Shown in pieces: positions 33,697 to 42,934 of a stretch of DNA of 64,000 bases. Source of the DNA: Treponema sp. UBA4307 (GTDB lineage: Bacteria > Spirochaetota > Spirochaetia > Treponematales > Treponemataceae); assembly GCA_002394685.1 (NCBI GenBank), contig DGUP01000012.1, positions 16,761 through 80,760 of the forward strand, written 5' to 3'. Within the stretch, counting starts at the first letter, position 1. Every line of letters starts with the position of its first letter. The position numbers and the translations under genes were made by a program. Under the pieces are notes generated by a model. It worked only from the letters and a program-made list of their open reading frames with translations, was not told the origin of the DNA and ran no database searches.

Positions 33697-34830
33697 ATGA
33701 ACAATAAGAAAACTATTGCAGCCCTTCTTGCTGCTGCATCTCTTACATTTGGAACAACAGCTTTTGCTGATAGCGCTTTTGACGGAGAAGCTGTTTCTGA
33801 AGGCTTAAACAGTTTTGCAACTACAGTTAATACAGCTGTTCCTGACGCTGCAACAATGCAGAATGTGTGGTCAAACGCATTTATTGGAACAATTTACCCT
33901 GGATTGAAATTTGGATTTGGTGCATCTTTTGGTGGAACTTTGATTGATTTTTCCGGATTCAAAAGCGCTGCTGATGCTCTTACAGGCGGAATGGTTTCTG
34001 AAATGACTCCAACAATCGCAGGATATGAAATTCAGGGCTTCAAACTTCCAGATAAGTTCCTGCTTCCAACAGCATCTGTTGATTTGAGAATTGGAGGTCT
34101 TATCCTTCCATTTGATATTGGTATTTCAGGAATGGTTACAGCTCCATCCTTCAAGAATATTGACTATTCAGATCCTGCAACTCTGGCAGAAAGCATTTCA
34201 AATTCCTGGGAATGGAATCTGAGCAACTTCAATGGTTCTGTTTCTTACACAGCTATTGGACTTGATCTCCGCTACTGCCTGTACGAAGGAAGTCTTATTG
34301 TTCCAAAGATTTCCCTTGGAGGCGGCTACTACTACATTAATGGATCTTTTGCTGTTAACAGAAATGAAGCAGGTGAATACGAGGGTGTTAAATACAATTC
34401 AGAAGCTGCGCTGGGACTTTCTTACAATACAAATGTTTACTTTGCTAATCTTCAGCTTTCAAAGAACTTTGGTATTGTAGAAGTTTTCCTTGGCGGAAGA
34501 GCTCTGTATGCACGTTCAGCATCAGACTGGTCATGGAAATATGAAGTAACCAGTGAAGACGGCAGCACAACTTACAGTACAGATTCTGATTCTGGTTCTG
34601 TTACAAAGGGTGAAGGTAAAATCTATACTACAAATGAAGATGGAACAGTTACAGTTGATGTAAATGCAATTCAGCCTCAGCTTTATCTTGGTCTGGGCGG
34701 AAACTTCGGTATTTTCTCTGTTTCTTTCAATGTTTGTGCTGACCTTGGAACAATTCAGGCTGCAGCTGCAGCAAATGATGCTTCTCAGTTTATCTGGTCT
34801 GGCGGACTTAATGTTCACGTAACACTGTAA
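33697..34830 (+). CDS. Putative outer membrane beta-barrel protein, 377 aa
   Basis: A signal peptide (Asn-Asn-Lys-Lys, a hydrophobic Ala/Leu core, cleavage near AFADS at residue 25) is followed by a protein rich in Gly, aromatic and alternating hydrophobic residues. Strand-like segments include PGLKFGFGASFGGTLIDF, LPFDIGISGMV, LSYNTNVYFANLQLSKNFG, LYLGLGGNFGIFSVSFNV and the terminal SGGLNVHVTL. This is the look of a treponemal outer membrane barrel. The exact family is not recognised and the C-terminal residue is Leu, not Phe. AAGGAGATAAC precedes the ATG, the TTGTAA-N17-TAAACT boxes lie upstream, and a strong terminator follows. Confidence 0.75.
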   Translation: MNNKKTIAALLAAASLTFGTTAFADSAFDGEAVSEGLNSFATTVNTAVPDAATMQNVWSNAFIGTIYPGLKFGFGASFGGTLIDFSGFKSAADALTGGMVSEMTPTIAGYEIQGFKLPDKFLLPTASVDLRIGGLILPFDIGISGMVTAPSFKNIDYSDPATLAESISNSWEWNLSNFNGSVSYTAIGLDLRYCLYEGSLIVPKISLGGGYYYINGSFAVNRNEAGEYEGVKYNSEAALGLSYNTNVYFANLQLSKNFGIVEVFLGGRALYARSASDWSWKYEVTSEDGSTTYSTDSDSGSVTKGEGKIYTTNEDGTVTVDVNAIQPQLYLGLGGNFGIFSVSFNVCADLGTIQAAAAANDASQFIWSGGLNVHVTL

Positions 34831-34851
34831 TTTAAATCATTTATTGTAATG

Positions 34852-34895
34852 GACCTGATTGAAGTTTGTAACTTCTTTCAGGTCTTTTGTTTTTT
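34852..34895 (+). terminator. Terminator after the outer membrane protein gene
   Basis: GACCTGA pairs with TCAGGTC and, inside it, GAAGTT with AACTTC around the loop TGT, with a symmetric TT internal loop. A T-rich tail follows. Confidence 0.88.
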
Positions 34896-34970
34896 AAATA
34901 TAGCCTTAAGAACCAATTGAAGGTTTGCCATAAGTGTAATTTAGGAGTATTATTATTTACAGAGGAAAAT

Positions 34971-35714
34971 ATGAAAAACAAAATCAAAAGTACAATTTTT
35001 GCCATTGCATTTTTTTCAATTTTAACAGGTCAGATTTTTGCTCTTCCTGAATATAAGACTTCGTATTTGAAGGAGAGGGTAAAGGCCTGCTATATCACAA
35101 ATAACAAAATTCTTGGAAGTGTTAAACAGTTCTTCCCGTATATTGGTTATCTTGTTTCTCCTGAAACTTCCACAGTTTTCTTTACAGAAGACAGGGAAAC
35201 TGGAGATTTTTATTCCTTAAGCAGCAAACGCCTCTATCAGTTTGATGGAACTTATCTCCGCTATATTGGAGATCAGAAGGATTTTCTTGAAAAGTTTAAT
35301 AACAAAGAGAAATTCTATATGGATATAAATGCTGAATTTTATTCAAGCTCACTTTCTTTTGAGGGAAAGGAGAAGGATATTAATTATTACAGCGCAAAAA
35401 TTACATCTAATCTTGTAGGCGGCTGGAAAGTAATTTTAGGACTGGACAGCAATAATAAGATTGTATCTATTAAAGAAGAGGCTGAAGGATTTACTTTTAA
35501 GCCTTATTCAAATTATGCCATATTTAAGGATTGTCCGGAATTTGTCCTTTTTGAAAGTACATCAAAAGAAGTTTACAAATGGGTAGTTGATTATTATTCT
35601 GATGACAGCAATGTTTCAGTAAAGCAATATTATGACAATCTGACAAAAAATAACTGGAAGGATTTATATTTTAAGAAGGAAACTTCTGATTATCTTGAGA
35701 AATTTACCTGGTAA
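34971..35714 (+). CDS. Exported protein of unknown function, 247 aa
   Basis: I chose the ATG at 34971 because AGAGGA lies 5 nt upstream and because it puts a signal peptide at the N-terminus (MKNKIKSTIFAIAFFSILTG, likely cleavage after IFA). The frame is open for 84 bp further upstream, but that stretch overlaps the preceding terminator. The mature part is rich in Tyr, Phe, Lys and Ser (SLSSKRLYQFDGTYLRYIG, YSSSLSFEGKEKDINYYSAK). No domain is recognised. It lies between two other envelope-type genes on the plus strand. Confidence 0.75.
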   Translation: MKNKIKSTIFAIAFFSILTGQIFALPEYKTSYLKERVKACYITNNKILGSVKQFFPYIGYLVSPETSTVFFTEDRETGDFYSLSSKRLYQFDGTYLRYIGDQKDFLEKFNNKEKFYMDINAEFYSSSLSFEGKEKDINYYSAKITSNLVGGWKVILGLDSNNKIVSIKEEAEGFTFKPYSNYAIFKDCPEFVLFESTSKEVYKWVVDYYSDDSNVSVKQYYDNLTKNNWKDLYFKKETSDYLEKFTW

Positions 35715-35830
35715 AAGAATATAAATCCTGTAAAATCAATAAACTCTTATGTTTTTTTGAATTATTTTTTACAGATTCCCCTGATTTCTTCGTCTTGTTA
35801 AACTTGCTATGGTGGTTTATAATTGAATTT

Positions 35831-36760
35831 ATGAATTGGCTTATTATCGCAAACTCTCAGGATGATGAAAATCTTATCCAGTTAAGAAATTTCTTAGAAA
35901 ATAAACATGGAGTCATTCCTTACGAAATAATTGTAGGAAACGGTTTACCAAAGGATGAGCTTTTTGAAGCATCAAGACATGTGTCTCAGGCAACTCACTG
36001 TCTTGTTACAGATTCTTCCAAAATGGAAAATATTGATGATTATGTTTTTTTGATGGGGGCATTGTGTGGTAATAACGTTAAAACATACATCTATCAGAGT
36101 AAGGCTCATGATGATAAATTTGAGGTGCTGACTAAGGCTGGTCTTTCACATTCAAATATTTATAATAATTTAAGTGAACTGCAGAGAAATCTTGAAGCTG
36201 ATTATCAGTCTTTTGAAAGGGCAGATAATCAGAAACAGGCTTTAGTCCAGCTTTTCACTTTAGGCATTCCATTTACAAGTGACTGTTATGCAACCTACAT
36301 TGCTAAAGATGATACTGATATTTGTAAATTATTTGCAGATGCCGGTATGCTTTGTAATGCCCGCACTTCAGAAGGTACGCCTCTCATTTCAATTGCCACA
36401 AGAAATGATTGTGCTGATAAAGTTGCCTGGCTGTATGAACAGGGAGCTGATATAAATGCAATTTCCACAGATCGTGGTTATTCCCCTGTAATGGATGCTG
36501 TATGGAGAAAAAACTTAAAAATAACCGAATACCTTATATCAAAAGGGGCTGATTTGAACTTTATCAGTTCAGATGGACAGCCTATAATGGTACTGGCAGT
36601 CGGAAACGGAGATGCTAAAATCGTCGAACTGCTCCTGAATCATGGGGCAGATCCTGACCTTAAGGACAGTATGGGAATGAGCGCAAGAACTTACGCCAGT
36701 CTTTTTAAACGTCCTGATTTAGTTGAGTTAATCAATAAATACCCACCGAAGGATAACTGA
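35831..36760 (+). CDS. Ankyrin-repeat protein with a TIR-like N-terminal domain
   Basis: The 309-aa protein (ATG at 35831) has two parts. Residues 1-110 form an alternating beta/alpha pattern (NWLIIANSQDDENLIQLRNF, CLVTDSSKMENIDDYVFLMG, VKTYIYQ) that resembles a TIR or flavodoxin-like fold. I do not see the catalytic Glu of NAD-cleaving TIR domains. Residues about 165-305 hold ankyrin repeats (EGTPLISIATRNDCADKVAW, YEQGADINAIS, YLISKGADLNFIS, LLLNHGADPDLKD). No ribosome site is obvious. It ends 2 nt before murG, with which it is probably transcribed. Function is unknown; protein-protein interaction via ankyrin repeats is likely. Confidence 0.78.
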   Translation: MNWLIIANSQDDENLIQLRNFLENKHGVIPYEIIVGNGLPKDELFEASRHVSQATHCLVTDSSKMENIDDYVFLMGALCGNNVKTYIYQSKAHDDKFEVLTKAGLSHSNIYNNLSELQRNLEADYQSFERADNQKQALVQLFTLGIPFTSDCYATYIAKDDTDICKLFADAGMLCNARTSEGTPLISIATRNDCADKVAWLYEQGADINAISTDRGYSPVMDAVWRKNLKITEYLISKGADLNFISSDGQPIMVLAVGNGDAKIVELLLNHGADPDLKDSMGMSARTYASLFKRPDLVELINKYPPKDN

Positions 36761-36762
36761 TT

Positions 36763-37920
36763 ATGTCTGAAACAAAAACTTTTAAAATTGTATTTGCCGG
36801 GGGCGGAACAGGTGGTCATATCTATCCTGGAATCGCTGTTGCTGATGAAGTTAAGACAATATTTAAAGAAAACAATGTTCCTGTAAAAATTTACTGGATT
36901 GGTTCTGACCGTGGAATGGACAAAAATCTTGTTGAAAAGAACCTGACTTCTCAGGGGGGAAGCATTGATGAATTTATTGGAATTCCATGTGGTAAATTAA
37001 GAAGATATTTCTCCTGGGAAAATTTTACAGATTTGTTTAGAATTGCTGCAGGATATTTTAAGGCAAAAAAGACCTTAAGAAAAATTCAGCCGGATCTGCT
37101 TTTTTCAAAGGGTGGTTTCGTATCTGTTCCTCCTTGTCGTGCTGCAAAAAAACTTCATATTCCATTTTATACTCATGAATGTGATTTTACTCCAGGTCTT
37201 GCAACAAGGCTCAACAGTAAAAATGCAGATGGAATTTTCGTTACCTATGAAGAAACTAAAAAATATTTTACTGATGATTTAAAGAAAAAATGTACTGTAA
37301 CAGGAAATCCTGTACGTCCGGTCTTTTATGATAACAGTTCAAAAGAGGGAAAACTCTTCCTCAATATTGATTCAAAAAATAAAAAGCCTATCCTCCTTGT
37401 ACTTGGGGGCAGTCTGGGTGCAAGACAGATTAATAATATGGTAATTGAAAATCTTGAATGGCTTAAGGAGAACTTTGTTGTAGTACATCAGACTGGAAAA
37501 GCTTTTGCTGATGAAAATGCACCAATCATGAATTCTTATGATGCTGATTATAAGCCTTATGCTTTTATCTACAACGAAATGCCATCTGTAATTCATGCTA
37601 GTGATGTTATTTTATCCAGAGCCGGTGCCAATTCAATTTGGGAAAGTTCTGTTGCTGGTAAACCTATGGTACTGGTACCTTTATGTGGTGCCGGAACAAG
37701 AGGTGATCAGGTTGATAATGCCCGTTACTTTGAAAAAAATCAGGCTGCATATGTTCTGGCAGGAGAGGATGCAAACAAGGAAAATCTTCGTGAAGCCCTG
37801 ACAGAACTTCTGGACAAGAAAAAGCGCAAGGAATTTTCAAAAAATTCTGCAGCACTTTCTGAAGGTGTTAGACCTGCCCGTAAAATTGCAGAGATTCTTT
37901 TTAAGGTGGTTAAAGAATGA
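36763..37920 (+). CDS. murG: UDP-GlcNAc:lipid I N-acetylglucosaminyltransferase MurG
   Basis: The 385-aa enzyme converts lipid I to lipid II on the inner face of the membrane. The N-terminal AGGGTGGHIYPGIAVADEV, DLLFSKGGFVSVPPCRAAK, PFYTHECDFTPGLATR and the C-terminal UDP-binding LVLGGSLGARQINNMV, VILSRAGANSIWESSVAGKP are MurG motifs. The length is slightly above the usual 355-370. It follows the ankyrin gene by 2 nt and overlaps cvpA by 4 nt (ATGA). This begins the murG-cvpA-holB-kinase-regulator order. Confidence 0.96.
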   Translation: MSETKTFKIVFAGGGTGGHIYPGIAVADEVKTIFKENNVPVKIYWIGSDRGMDKNLVEKNLTSQGGSIDEFIGIPCGKLRRYFSWENFTDLFRIAAGYFKAKKTLRKIQPDLLFSKGGFVSVPPCRAAKKLHIPFYTHECDFTPGLATRLNSKNADGIFVTYEETKKYFTDDLKKKCTVTGNPVRPVFYDNSSKEGKLFLNIDSKNKKPILLVLGGSLGARQINNMVIENLEWLKENFVVVHQTGKAFADENAPIMNSYDADYKPYAFIYNEMPSVIHASDVILSRAGANSIWESSVAGKPMVLVPLCGAGTRGDQVDNARYFEKNQAAYVLAGEDANKENLREALTELLDKKKRKEFSKNSAALSEGVRPARKIAEILFKVVKE

Positions 37921-38447
37921 CAGGCTCTACAGTATTGGATTTTATCTTTGGTGCAATTATTTTAATTTCTGCAATTGTTGCTGTAATAAAGGGGTTATTT
38001 AGAGAACTGTTTGAAAAAGGAGCTCCTATTGTTGCAATCTGGATTTCAATTCTTTTTTATAAAAGACTTACTGTAGTTTTTGAAAAATATATTGATAAGC
38101 ATGTTCTTGCTGCAATTCTGGCATTTCTTGCAATATTTGTCGTGGTATTTTTAGTGCTTAAGATAATTCAGCTGAGTCTCCAAAAACTGTTTGATACGCC
38201 TCTTTTAAATCCACTGGATCATTTTTTAGGCTTCGTTTTTGGTATTATTGAAGGTTTAGCAATTGTAGGACTTATTCTCCTGGTAATCAGCGTACAGCCA
38301 TGGTTTAATCTTTCAAAACTGCTTTCTGGTTCATTCTTCTATAAACTGTTGACTCCTTTTATTACCAGACCTCTGAATATTAATCAGTCTGGAACAAATG
38401 AACTTCAGGCTTTGCTTTTTTTCAAGGAAGTGATTTCTAATGTTTGA
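37917..38447 (+). CDS. CvpA family membrane protein
   Basis: The 176-aa protein has four predicted membrane helices (around residues 8-24, 38-50, 63-83 and 105-125). The family pattern appears in IFGAIILISAIVAVIKGLFRELFEKGAPIV (helix 1 with GxxRE) and DHFLGFVFGIIEGLAIVGL (helix 4). CvpA/colicin V production proteins have been tied to membrane stress and peptidoglycan turnover, but the mechanism is unclear. It overlaps murG by 4 bp and holB by 8 bp. Confidence 0.88.
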   Translation: MTGSTVLDFIFGAIILISAIVAVIKGLFRELFEKGAPIVAIWISILFYKRLTVVFEKYIDKHVLAAILAFLAIFVVVFLVLKIIQLSLQKLFDTPLLNPLDHFLGFVFGIIEGLAIVGLILLVISVQPWFNLSKLLSGSFFYKLLTPFITRPLNINQSGTNELQALLFFKEVISNV

Positions 38448-39684
38448 TAATGTACTTTTTCAGAGTGCAAGTCATCTTCTTAAAGATGATATTCAGCATA
38501 ACACCTTACCAGGCTCACTTTTATTTTCAGGACCTGTTTCTTCCGGAAAACTTACGGCAGCACTGGAGCTGGCAAGAATTCTGGGATGTCAGAAAAATGC
38601 TGAATGGACCTGTGACTGTCCGTCCTGTAAAAAAAATCGTGTACTTATAAATCAGAATGTTGTAATTACAGGTCCCAGCGACAGAATAACTGAAATTAAA
38701 GCCGCATCAGAAACATTTATGAATGCTGCATACAATAATACAAGTCATTTGAAGGCTGCCCGTATTTTGTTCATTCGTTCTGTGCGTAAACTCACAAGCC
38801 GCTTTAATCCTATGCTGTGGGAGGGTGATGATAAACTTTCTAAATTTTCACCGATTCTTCAGAGTATTGAAGAGAATCTTGAATTAATTAATCCTTCAAG
38901 AAATTCCTTACCTGAAGATGATGAATTGAACACTATTGTAGAAGATATATACACTTTCTGTCAGAAACTGGAAGATTCATATCTTTATGACCAGCTGCCC
39001 GTTTTACAGATAAGAAACTTTTCAAACTGGGCACGCCTGTCTTCCTCAAATGGTAAGAAAGTACTTATTATTGAAAATGCTGACAGAATGGCAGAAAGTG
39101 CGAGAAATGCACTTTTAAAAATTCTCGAAGAACCTCCTGAGGATACGGAATTTATTCTTACAACAACCAACCGTCTTGCAGTGCTGCCAACAATTTTAAG
39201 CCGGTTGAGAAACTATGCATTTTTCGAACGATCTGTTCAGCAGCAGCAGATTATTATAGACAGAGTTTTTCATTATATTCCAAAAGGTTCAAGGGGCTTA
39301 CCTGAATCAATTGATAAACTTCTGCAGAATTATCTTCCTGTAAATCCTGATGCAATTCATTATCAGGCGCAGAATTTTATTAATGAAATAAGCAAGGGGG
39401 AAACACCAGACTGTAAAAGCATTAGTACAGCCTGTTCAAATTTTAATCCCAGGCTAATTTTTCGGGCTTTTCTAGAGGAAATTCTTAAGATACAGTCTCC
39501 TCTTACAAAAACTGCAAAAGGAGCAGAGGCTTCTTCAAAAATAATCAGGGCTCTTCAATATGCTTACAATAATGTAAATGTTTACAATCAGAATCCTGTA
39601 AATTCTCTTGAAGAACTTATTCGCAATCTTAAGCAGATAAATTATTTTGATTCCAGCATTTTGAAGGAATTAGTTAATGAATAA
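38440..39684 (+). CDS. holB: DNA polymerase III delta prime-like clamp-loader subunit
   Basis: The 414-aa protein has an AAA+ clamp loader arrangement: a P-loop variant LLFSGPVSSGKLTAALELAR, zinc-binding cysteines (TCDCPSCKKN), then VLIIENADRMAESARNALLKILEEPPEDTEFILTT (Walker B with the DExx motif weakened) and LPTILSRLRNY (SRC-type sensor motif with Leu for Cys). The order fits delta prime. There is an insertion of about 90 residues between the zinc site and the Walker B region (about residues 110-205). It overlaps cvpA and the histidine kinase gene. Confidence 0.85.
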   Translation: MFDNVLFQSASHLLKDDIQHNTLPGSLLFSGPVSSGKLTAALELARILGCQKNAEWTCDCPSCKKNRVLINQNVVITGPSDRITEIKAASETFMNAAYNNTSHLKAARILFIRSVRKLTSRFNPMLWEGDDKLSKFSPILQSIEENLELINPSRNSLPEDDELNTIVEDIYTFCQKLEDSYLYDQLPVLQIRNFSNWARLSSSNGKKVLIIENADRMAESARNALLKILEEPPEDTEFILTTTNRLAVLPTILSRLRNYAFFERSVQQQQIIIDRVFHYIPKGSRGLPESIDKLLQNYLPVNPDAIHYQAQNFINEISKGETPDCKSISTACSNFNPRLIFRAFLEEILKIQSPLTKTAKGAEASSKIIRALQYAYNNVNVYNQNPVNSLEELIRNLKQINYFDSSILKELVNE

Positions 39685-41038
39685 TTTCGTAAAAAAAGCA
39701 AGTTCTAAACTTTCAAAACTTTCTGATGAACAACTTGAACAGTTACTTGAAACTGTAATGACTCAGAATAATATTTTTGATTCTGTAATGGAAAGTCTTT
39801 CCAGTGGAATAATTCTTCTTGATATGGAATGGAAGATTATTTCAATGAATAAGGCTGCAGAAAGAAATCTTCCTTTTATTTTATTACAGAGTGAACAAAA
39901 AAATGAACACTACCTCTGGGATTTAATTGATGACAAATATATTTCAAATTTTTTGTATAATGCCTGCAAAAATGATAAAACAAATATTTCAGACGAATTT
40001 AGTTTTACCCTTAATGAATCTGTTCATTTTGTAAATATTAAGATACTTCCTCTCGTTCAGAAAATTGAAGACACTGAAAAAGATTGTGTTAAAAAAATGA
40101 TTTCAGGGTCTATAATTACCATTGAAGATATTACGGAAAAACGTCAGAAAGAAATTCTCTCTCACAGAATGGAAAGTCTCAGGTCTCTTACAAACCTTGC
40201 TGCCTCTGTTGCTCATGAAATAAAGAATCCTCTGGGAGCGATTAGTATTCATATTCAGCTTCTTCAAAAGGCAATCAAAAAGTCCAGGGAAGGTGATGGT
40301 CTTCTTCCCAAAGAAAAATTTCTCGAAGATTATATTTCCGTAGTTAATGAAGAAATCGAGAATCTAAATAAAATAGTTCTGGATTTTCTATTTGCAGTTC
40401 GTCCGATTCAGCCGGAATTTTCTCTTGTTGATGTTGATTCGGTTATTGAAAAGACTGTAAAGTTTTTTACTCCGGAATTTAATTCCAAAGATGTAGAAAT
40501 TCAGTGTCAGTTGATGAATAATCAGACAAGACTTTTAATTGATGAAAATCTTTTCAGACAGGTTTTGATTAATATTGCACAAAATTCTCTTTTCGCAATT
40601 CAGGAGCGTTTTGGAACAGCTCAATCTGTTGATTTAGATAAAGCCTTTTGCTCTGAAAGTCAGTTACAAAATGATGAGAATCAAATTCGTTTTAATGAAG
40701 AAGAAAACAAACTTCCGGAATCTTTTAACAGTGATATAAATCACGGAACTCTCTTTTTTGAATCTTTCATAAAGAATGAAAAATATTATTTAACCATTAC
40801 AGACAATGGTTGCGGCATGGATGAAAAAACTGCTGCAAGAATTTTTGAGCCATATTATACTACTAAAGCAAATGGAACCGGTCTTGGTATGACAATGGTT
40901 TATAAAATAATTAAAGAGTTTAATGGTGATATTGAGGTCCATTCAGTAAAAGGACACGGAACAAGTTTTTCAATTACTTTACCTGTTCCACAGCGGACAA
41001 CCATGCTTCTTGAAGATAAAAAGGAGGAAGACAGGTGA
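39677..41038 (+). CDS. PAS-domain sensor histidine kinase (NtrB/AtoS-type)
   Basis: The 453-aa protein has no membrane segment. A PAS domain lies at about residues 35-155 (VMESLSSGIILLDMEWKIIS), the HisKA helix at about 168-240 with SVAHEIKNPLGAISIHIQLL (phospho-His), and the ATPase domain has NIAQNSLFAIQ (N box), DNGCGMDEKTAARIFEPYYTT (G1/F) and GTGLGMTMVY (G2). An insertion of about 55 residues separates the N and G1 boxes. The gene overlaps the sigma-54 activator gene by 4 bp, so that protein is its likely partner. It resembles the cytosolic AtoS of T. pallidum. The signal is unknown. Confidence 0.93.
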   Translation: MNNFVKKASSKLSKLSDEQLEQLLETVMTQNNIFDSVMESLSSGIILLDMEWKIISMNKAAERNLPFILLQSEQKNEHYLWDLIDDKYISNFLYNACKNDKTNISDEFSFTLNESVHFVNIKILPLVQKIEDTEKDCVKKMISGSIITIEDITEKRQKEILSHRMESLRSLTNLAASVAHEIKNPLGAISIHIQLLQKAIKKSREGDGLLPKEKFLEDYISVVNEEIENLNKIVLDFLFAVRPIQPEFSLVDVDSVIEKTVKFFTPEFNSKDVEIQCQLMNNQTRLLIDENLFRQVLINIAQNSLFAIQERFGTAQSVDLDKAFCSESQLQNDENQIRFNEEENKLPESFNSDINHGTLFFESFIKNEKYYLTITDNGCGMDEKTAARIFEPYYTTKANGTGLGMTMVYKIIKEFNGDIEVHSVKGHGTSFSITLPVPQRTTMLLEDKKEEDR

Positions 41039-42390
41039 AATTTACAATTCTCATAATAGATGATGAAAAAAATATACGGGAAGGTCTGGCCTCAAATTTT
41101 GAACTGGAAGATTATAATGTAAAAACTGCAGAAAATGGTGAGGAAGGATTAAAACTTCTTTCTAACGGAGATATAGACTGTGTAATAACAGATTTACGCA
41201 TGCCTGGAATTTCCGGGGAAGAAGTTCTCCGTCGTGTTACAAGTGAAACCCCTGGAATCCCTGTAATTATTTTAACAGGGCATGGAAGTATAGATGCAGC
41301 TGTGGAAGCAATGAAAAACGGAGCATATAACTTCTTAACAAAACCATTAAATCTGGACCAGCTTAATATGATTGTTAAGAGGGCTCTTGAAAATCGGGAA
41401 GTTAAACTTCAGTCCCAGCAGTTAAAAAAAGAACTTGGTGATAAAAACGCTCTTGCAGAAATGATAGGCAATTCTCCTGCCATGCAAAAAGTTCAGCAGA
41501 CAATAAGAAAAGTTGCTGACAGCAGGGCTACTGTTTTAATTACCGGTGAAAGTGGAGTTGGTAAAGAATTAGTTGCAAATGCCATACACAAACTTTCCTC
41601 AAGAAAGGATAATTCTTTTATAAAAGTTCACTGCGCTGCATTAAGTGAAACTCTGCTGGAAAGTGAACTTTTCGGACATGAAAAAGGTTCCTTTACCGGA
41701 GCAGAAAAAATGCAGAAAGGACGTTTTGAACTTGCCCATACAGGTTCCATTTTTCTGGATGAAATAGGTGAAATTAATCAGAATGTTCAAATAAAAATTC
41801 TTCGGGTTTTACAGGAAAGAAAATTTGAAAGAGTAGGGGGCGAACAGACAATTGATGTTGACGTCCGTGTAATTTGTGCTACTAACAGGAATCTTGAAGA
41901 AGAAGTGAAAGCCGGCCACTTCAGGGAAGATTTATATTACCGCCTGAACGTTATTCACATTCATGTTCCTCCTTTAAGAGAACGAAAAGAGGATTTGCCT
42001 TTATTGATTTCTTCATTTCTGGAAGAATTTAATCAGGAGAATGGAAAGAATATTAAGGGCTTTTCAAGCAGAGCTAAAAGTTGTATGTATAAATATGACT
42101 GGCCGGGAAACATTCGTGAACTGCGGAACTGTGTTGAAAGTGCTGTTGTTATGTGTTCAGGTGATGAAATTCAGCTGGATGATCTTCCTCCTGCAGTTTC
42201 AGCTTCTACCGGAGTTGAAAGCATTCAGGTCCCTATGGGAATTACTTTGGATGAAGCAGAAAAAATAGTTACAACAGAAACTCTGGCTCAAAATTCCAAT
42301 AATAAAAGCAGAACAGCTGAAATACTTGGCATTGGAAGAAAAACACTGCAGCGAAAATTGCAGGAATGGGGTATTGAATCTGAAGAGTAA
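41035..42390 (+). CDS. Sigma-54-dependent response regulator (NtrC/AtoC family)
   Basis: The 451-aa protein has a receiver domain (residues 1-120, phospho-acceptor Asp in CVITDLRMPGI), an AAA+ domain with GESGVGKELVANAIH, ELFGHEKGSFTGAEKMQKGRFELA (the sigma-54 contact loop reads GSFTGA) and GSIFLDEIGEI, then a Fis-like helix-turn-helix at the end (NNKSRTAEILGIGRKTLQRKL). It activates RpoN-dependent promoters when phosphorylated, probably by the kinase upstream, whose gene it overlaps. No clear -24/-12 element was found in the intergenic regions here, so its targets lie elsewhere. Confidence 0.95.
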   Translation: MKFTILIIDDEKNIREGLASNFELEDYNVKTAENGEEGLKLLSNGDIDCVITDLRMPGISGEEVLRRVTSETPGIPVIILTGHGSIDAAVEAMKNGAYNFLTKPLNLDQLNMIVKRALENREVKLQSQQLKKELGDKNALAEMIGNSPAMQKVQQTIRKVADSRATVLITGESGVGKELVANAIHKLSSRKDNSFIKVHCAALSETLLESELFGHEKGSFTGAEKMQKGRFELAHTGSIFLDEIGEINQNVQIKILRVLQERKFERVGGEQTIDVDVRVICATNRNLEEEVKAGHFREDLYYRLNVIHIHVPPLRERKEDLPLLISSFLEEFNQENGKNIKGFSSRAKSCMYKYDWPGNIRELRNCVESAVVMCSGDEIQLDDLPPAVSASTGVESIQVPMGITLDEAEKIVTTETLAQNSNNKSRTAEILGIGRKTLQRKLQEWGIESEE

Positions 42391-42397
42391 TATTAAA

Positions 42398-42859
42398 ATG
42401 GAAAAAGATGATAAAGGGTCTCTCTATGACCGTCTAGGTGATTTATTATCTGAAACTCTCCAGTCAGGGCACGTAAATTTTATACGGCTGGAAGAAGAAT
42501 CAGATAGTGATTCACCGAAAGAATCTGAAAAGCTGAATAAAGAAGAATCTCAATCTTCATTCACTAAAGAAGATGGCCCTAAAAATAATTTCAATTTTGA
42601 ATCATCTACCAAAAGTCAAAAAAAAGAAAAGAAAGTAATATATAAAAAAATAACTCCTGAAATCTCTCAAGCATATAGACTTCTGGACATTACACCAAGT
42701 GCCAGCCTTGATGACTTAAAAAAAGCATATAAAGAAAAAATTAAGTATTATCATCCGGACAAATACCAGAATAATCCTATCATGGCAAAAGTTGCTACTG
42801 ACAAAACAAGACAGGTTGTGGAAGCATTTAATCTTTTATCTGATTTTATAAATAATTAA
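42398..42859 (+). CDS. J-domain protein, 153 aa
   Basis: The start is the ATG at 42398, 8 nt after the regulator's stop. The N-terminal 90 residues are charged and disordered (Ser, Glu, Lys, Asp). The C-terminal 65 residues are a J domain with AYRLLDITPSASLDDLKKAY, KIKYYHPDKY containing the His-Pro-Asp triad, and a final helix. The J domain stimulates DnaK. The unusual C-terminal placement, with no Gly/Phe or zinc region, marks it as a specialised class C co-chaperone. Its client is unknown. Confidence 0.85.
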   Translation: MEKDDKGSLYDRLGDLLSETLQSGHVNFIRLEEESDSDSPKESEKLNKEESQSSFTKEDGPKNNFNFESSTKSQKKEKKVIYKKITPEISQAYRLLDITPSASLDDLKKAYKEKIKYYHPDKYQNNPIMAKVATDKTRQVVEAFNLLSDFINN

Positions 42860-42864
42860 TATGC

Positions 42865-42902
42865 AAAAAAAAACCGGAAACTTACAACGTAAGATTCCGG
42901 TT
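42865..42902 (-). terminator. Terminator of glgC
   Basis: AACCGGAA pairs with TTCCGGTT and, inside it, CTTAC with GTAAG around the loop AAC. On the minus strand a run of about eight T follows. Confidence 0.88.
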
Positions 42903-42934
42903 GACTTCGTAAGAAATTGATTAAAAGAAGGAAA

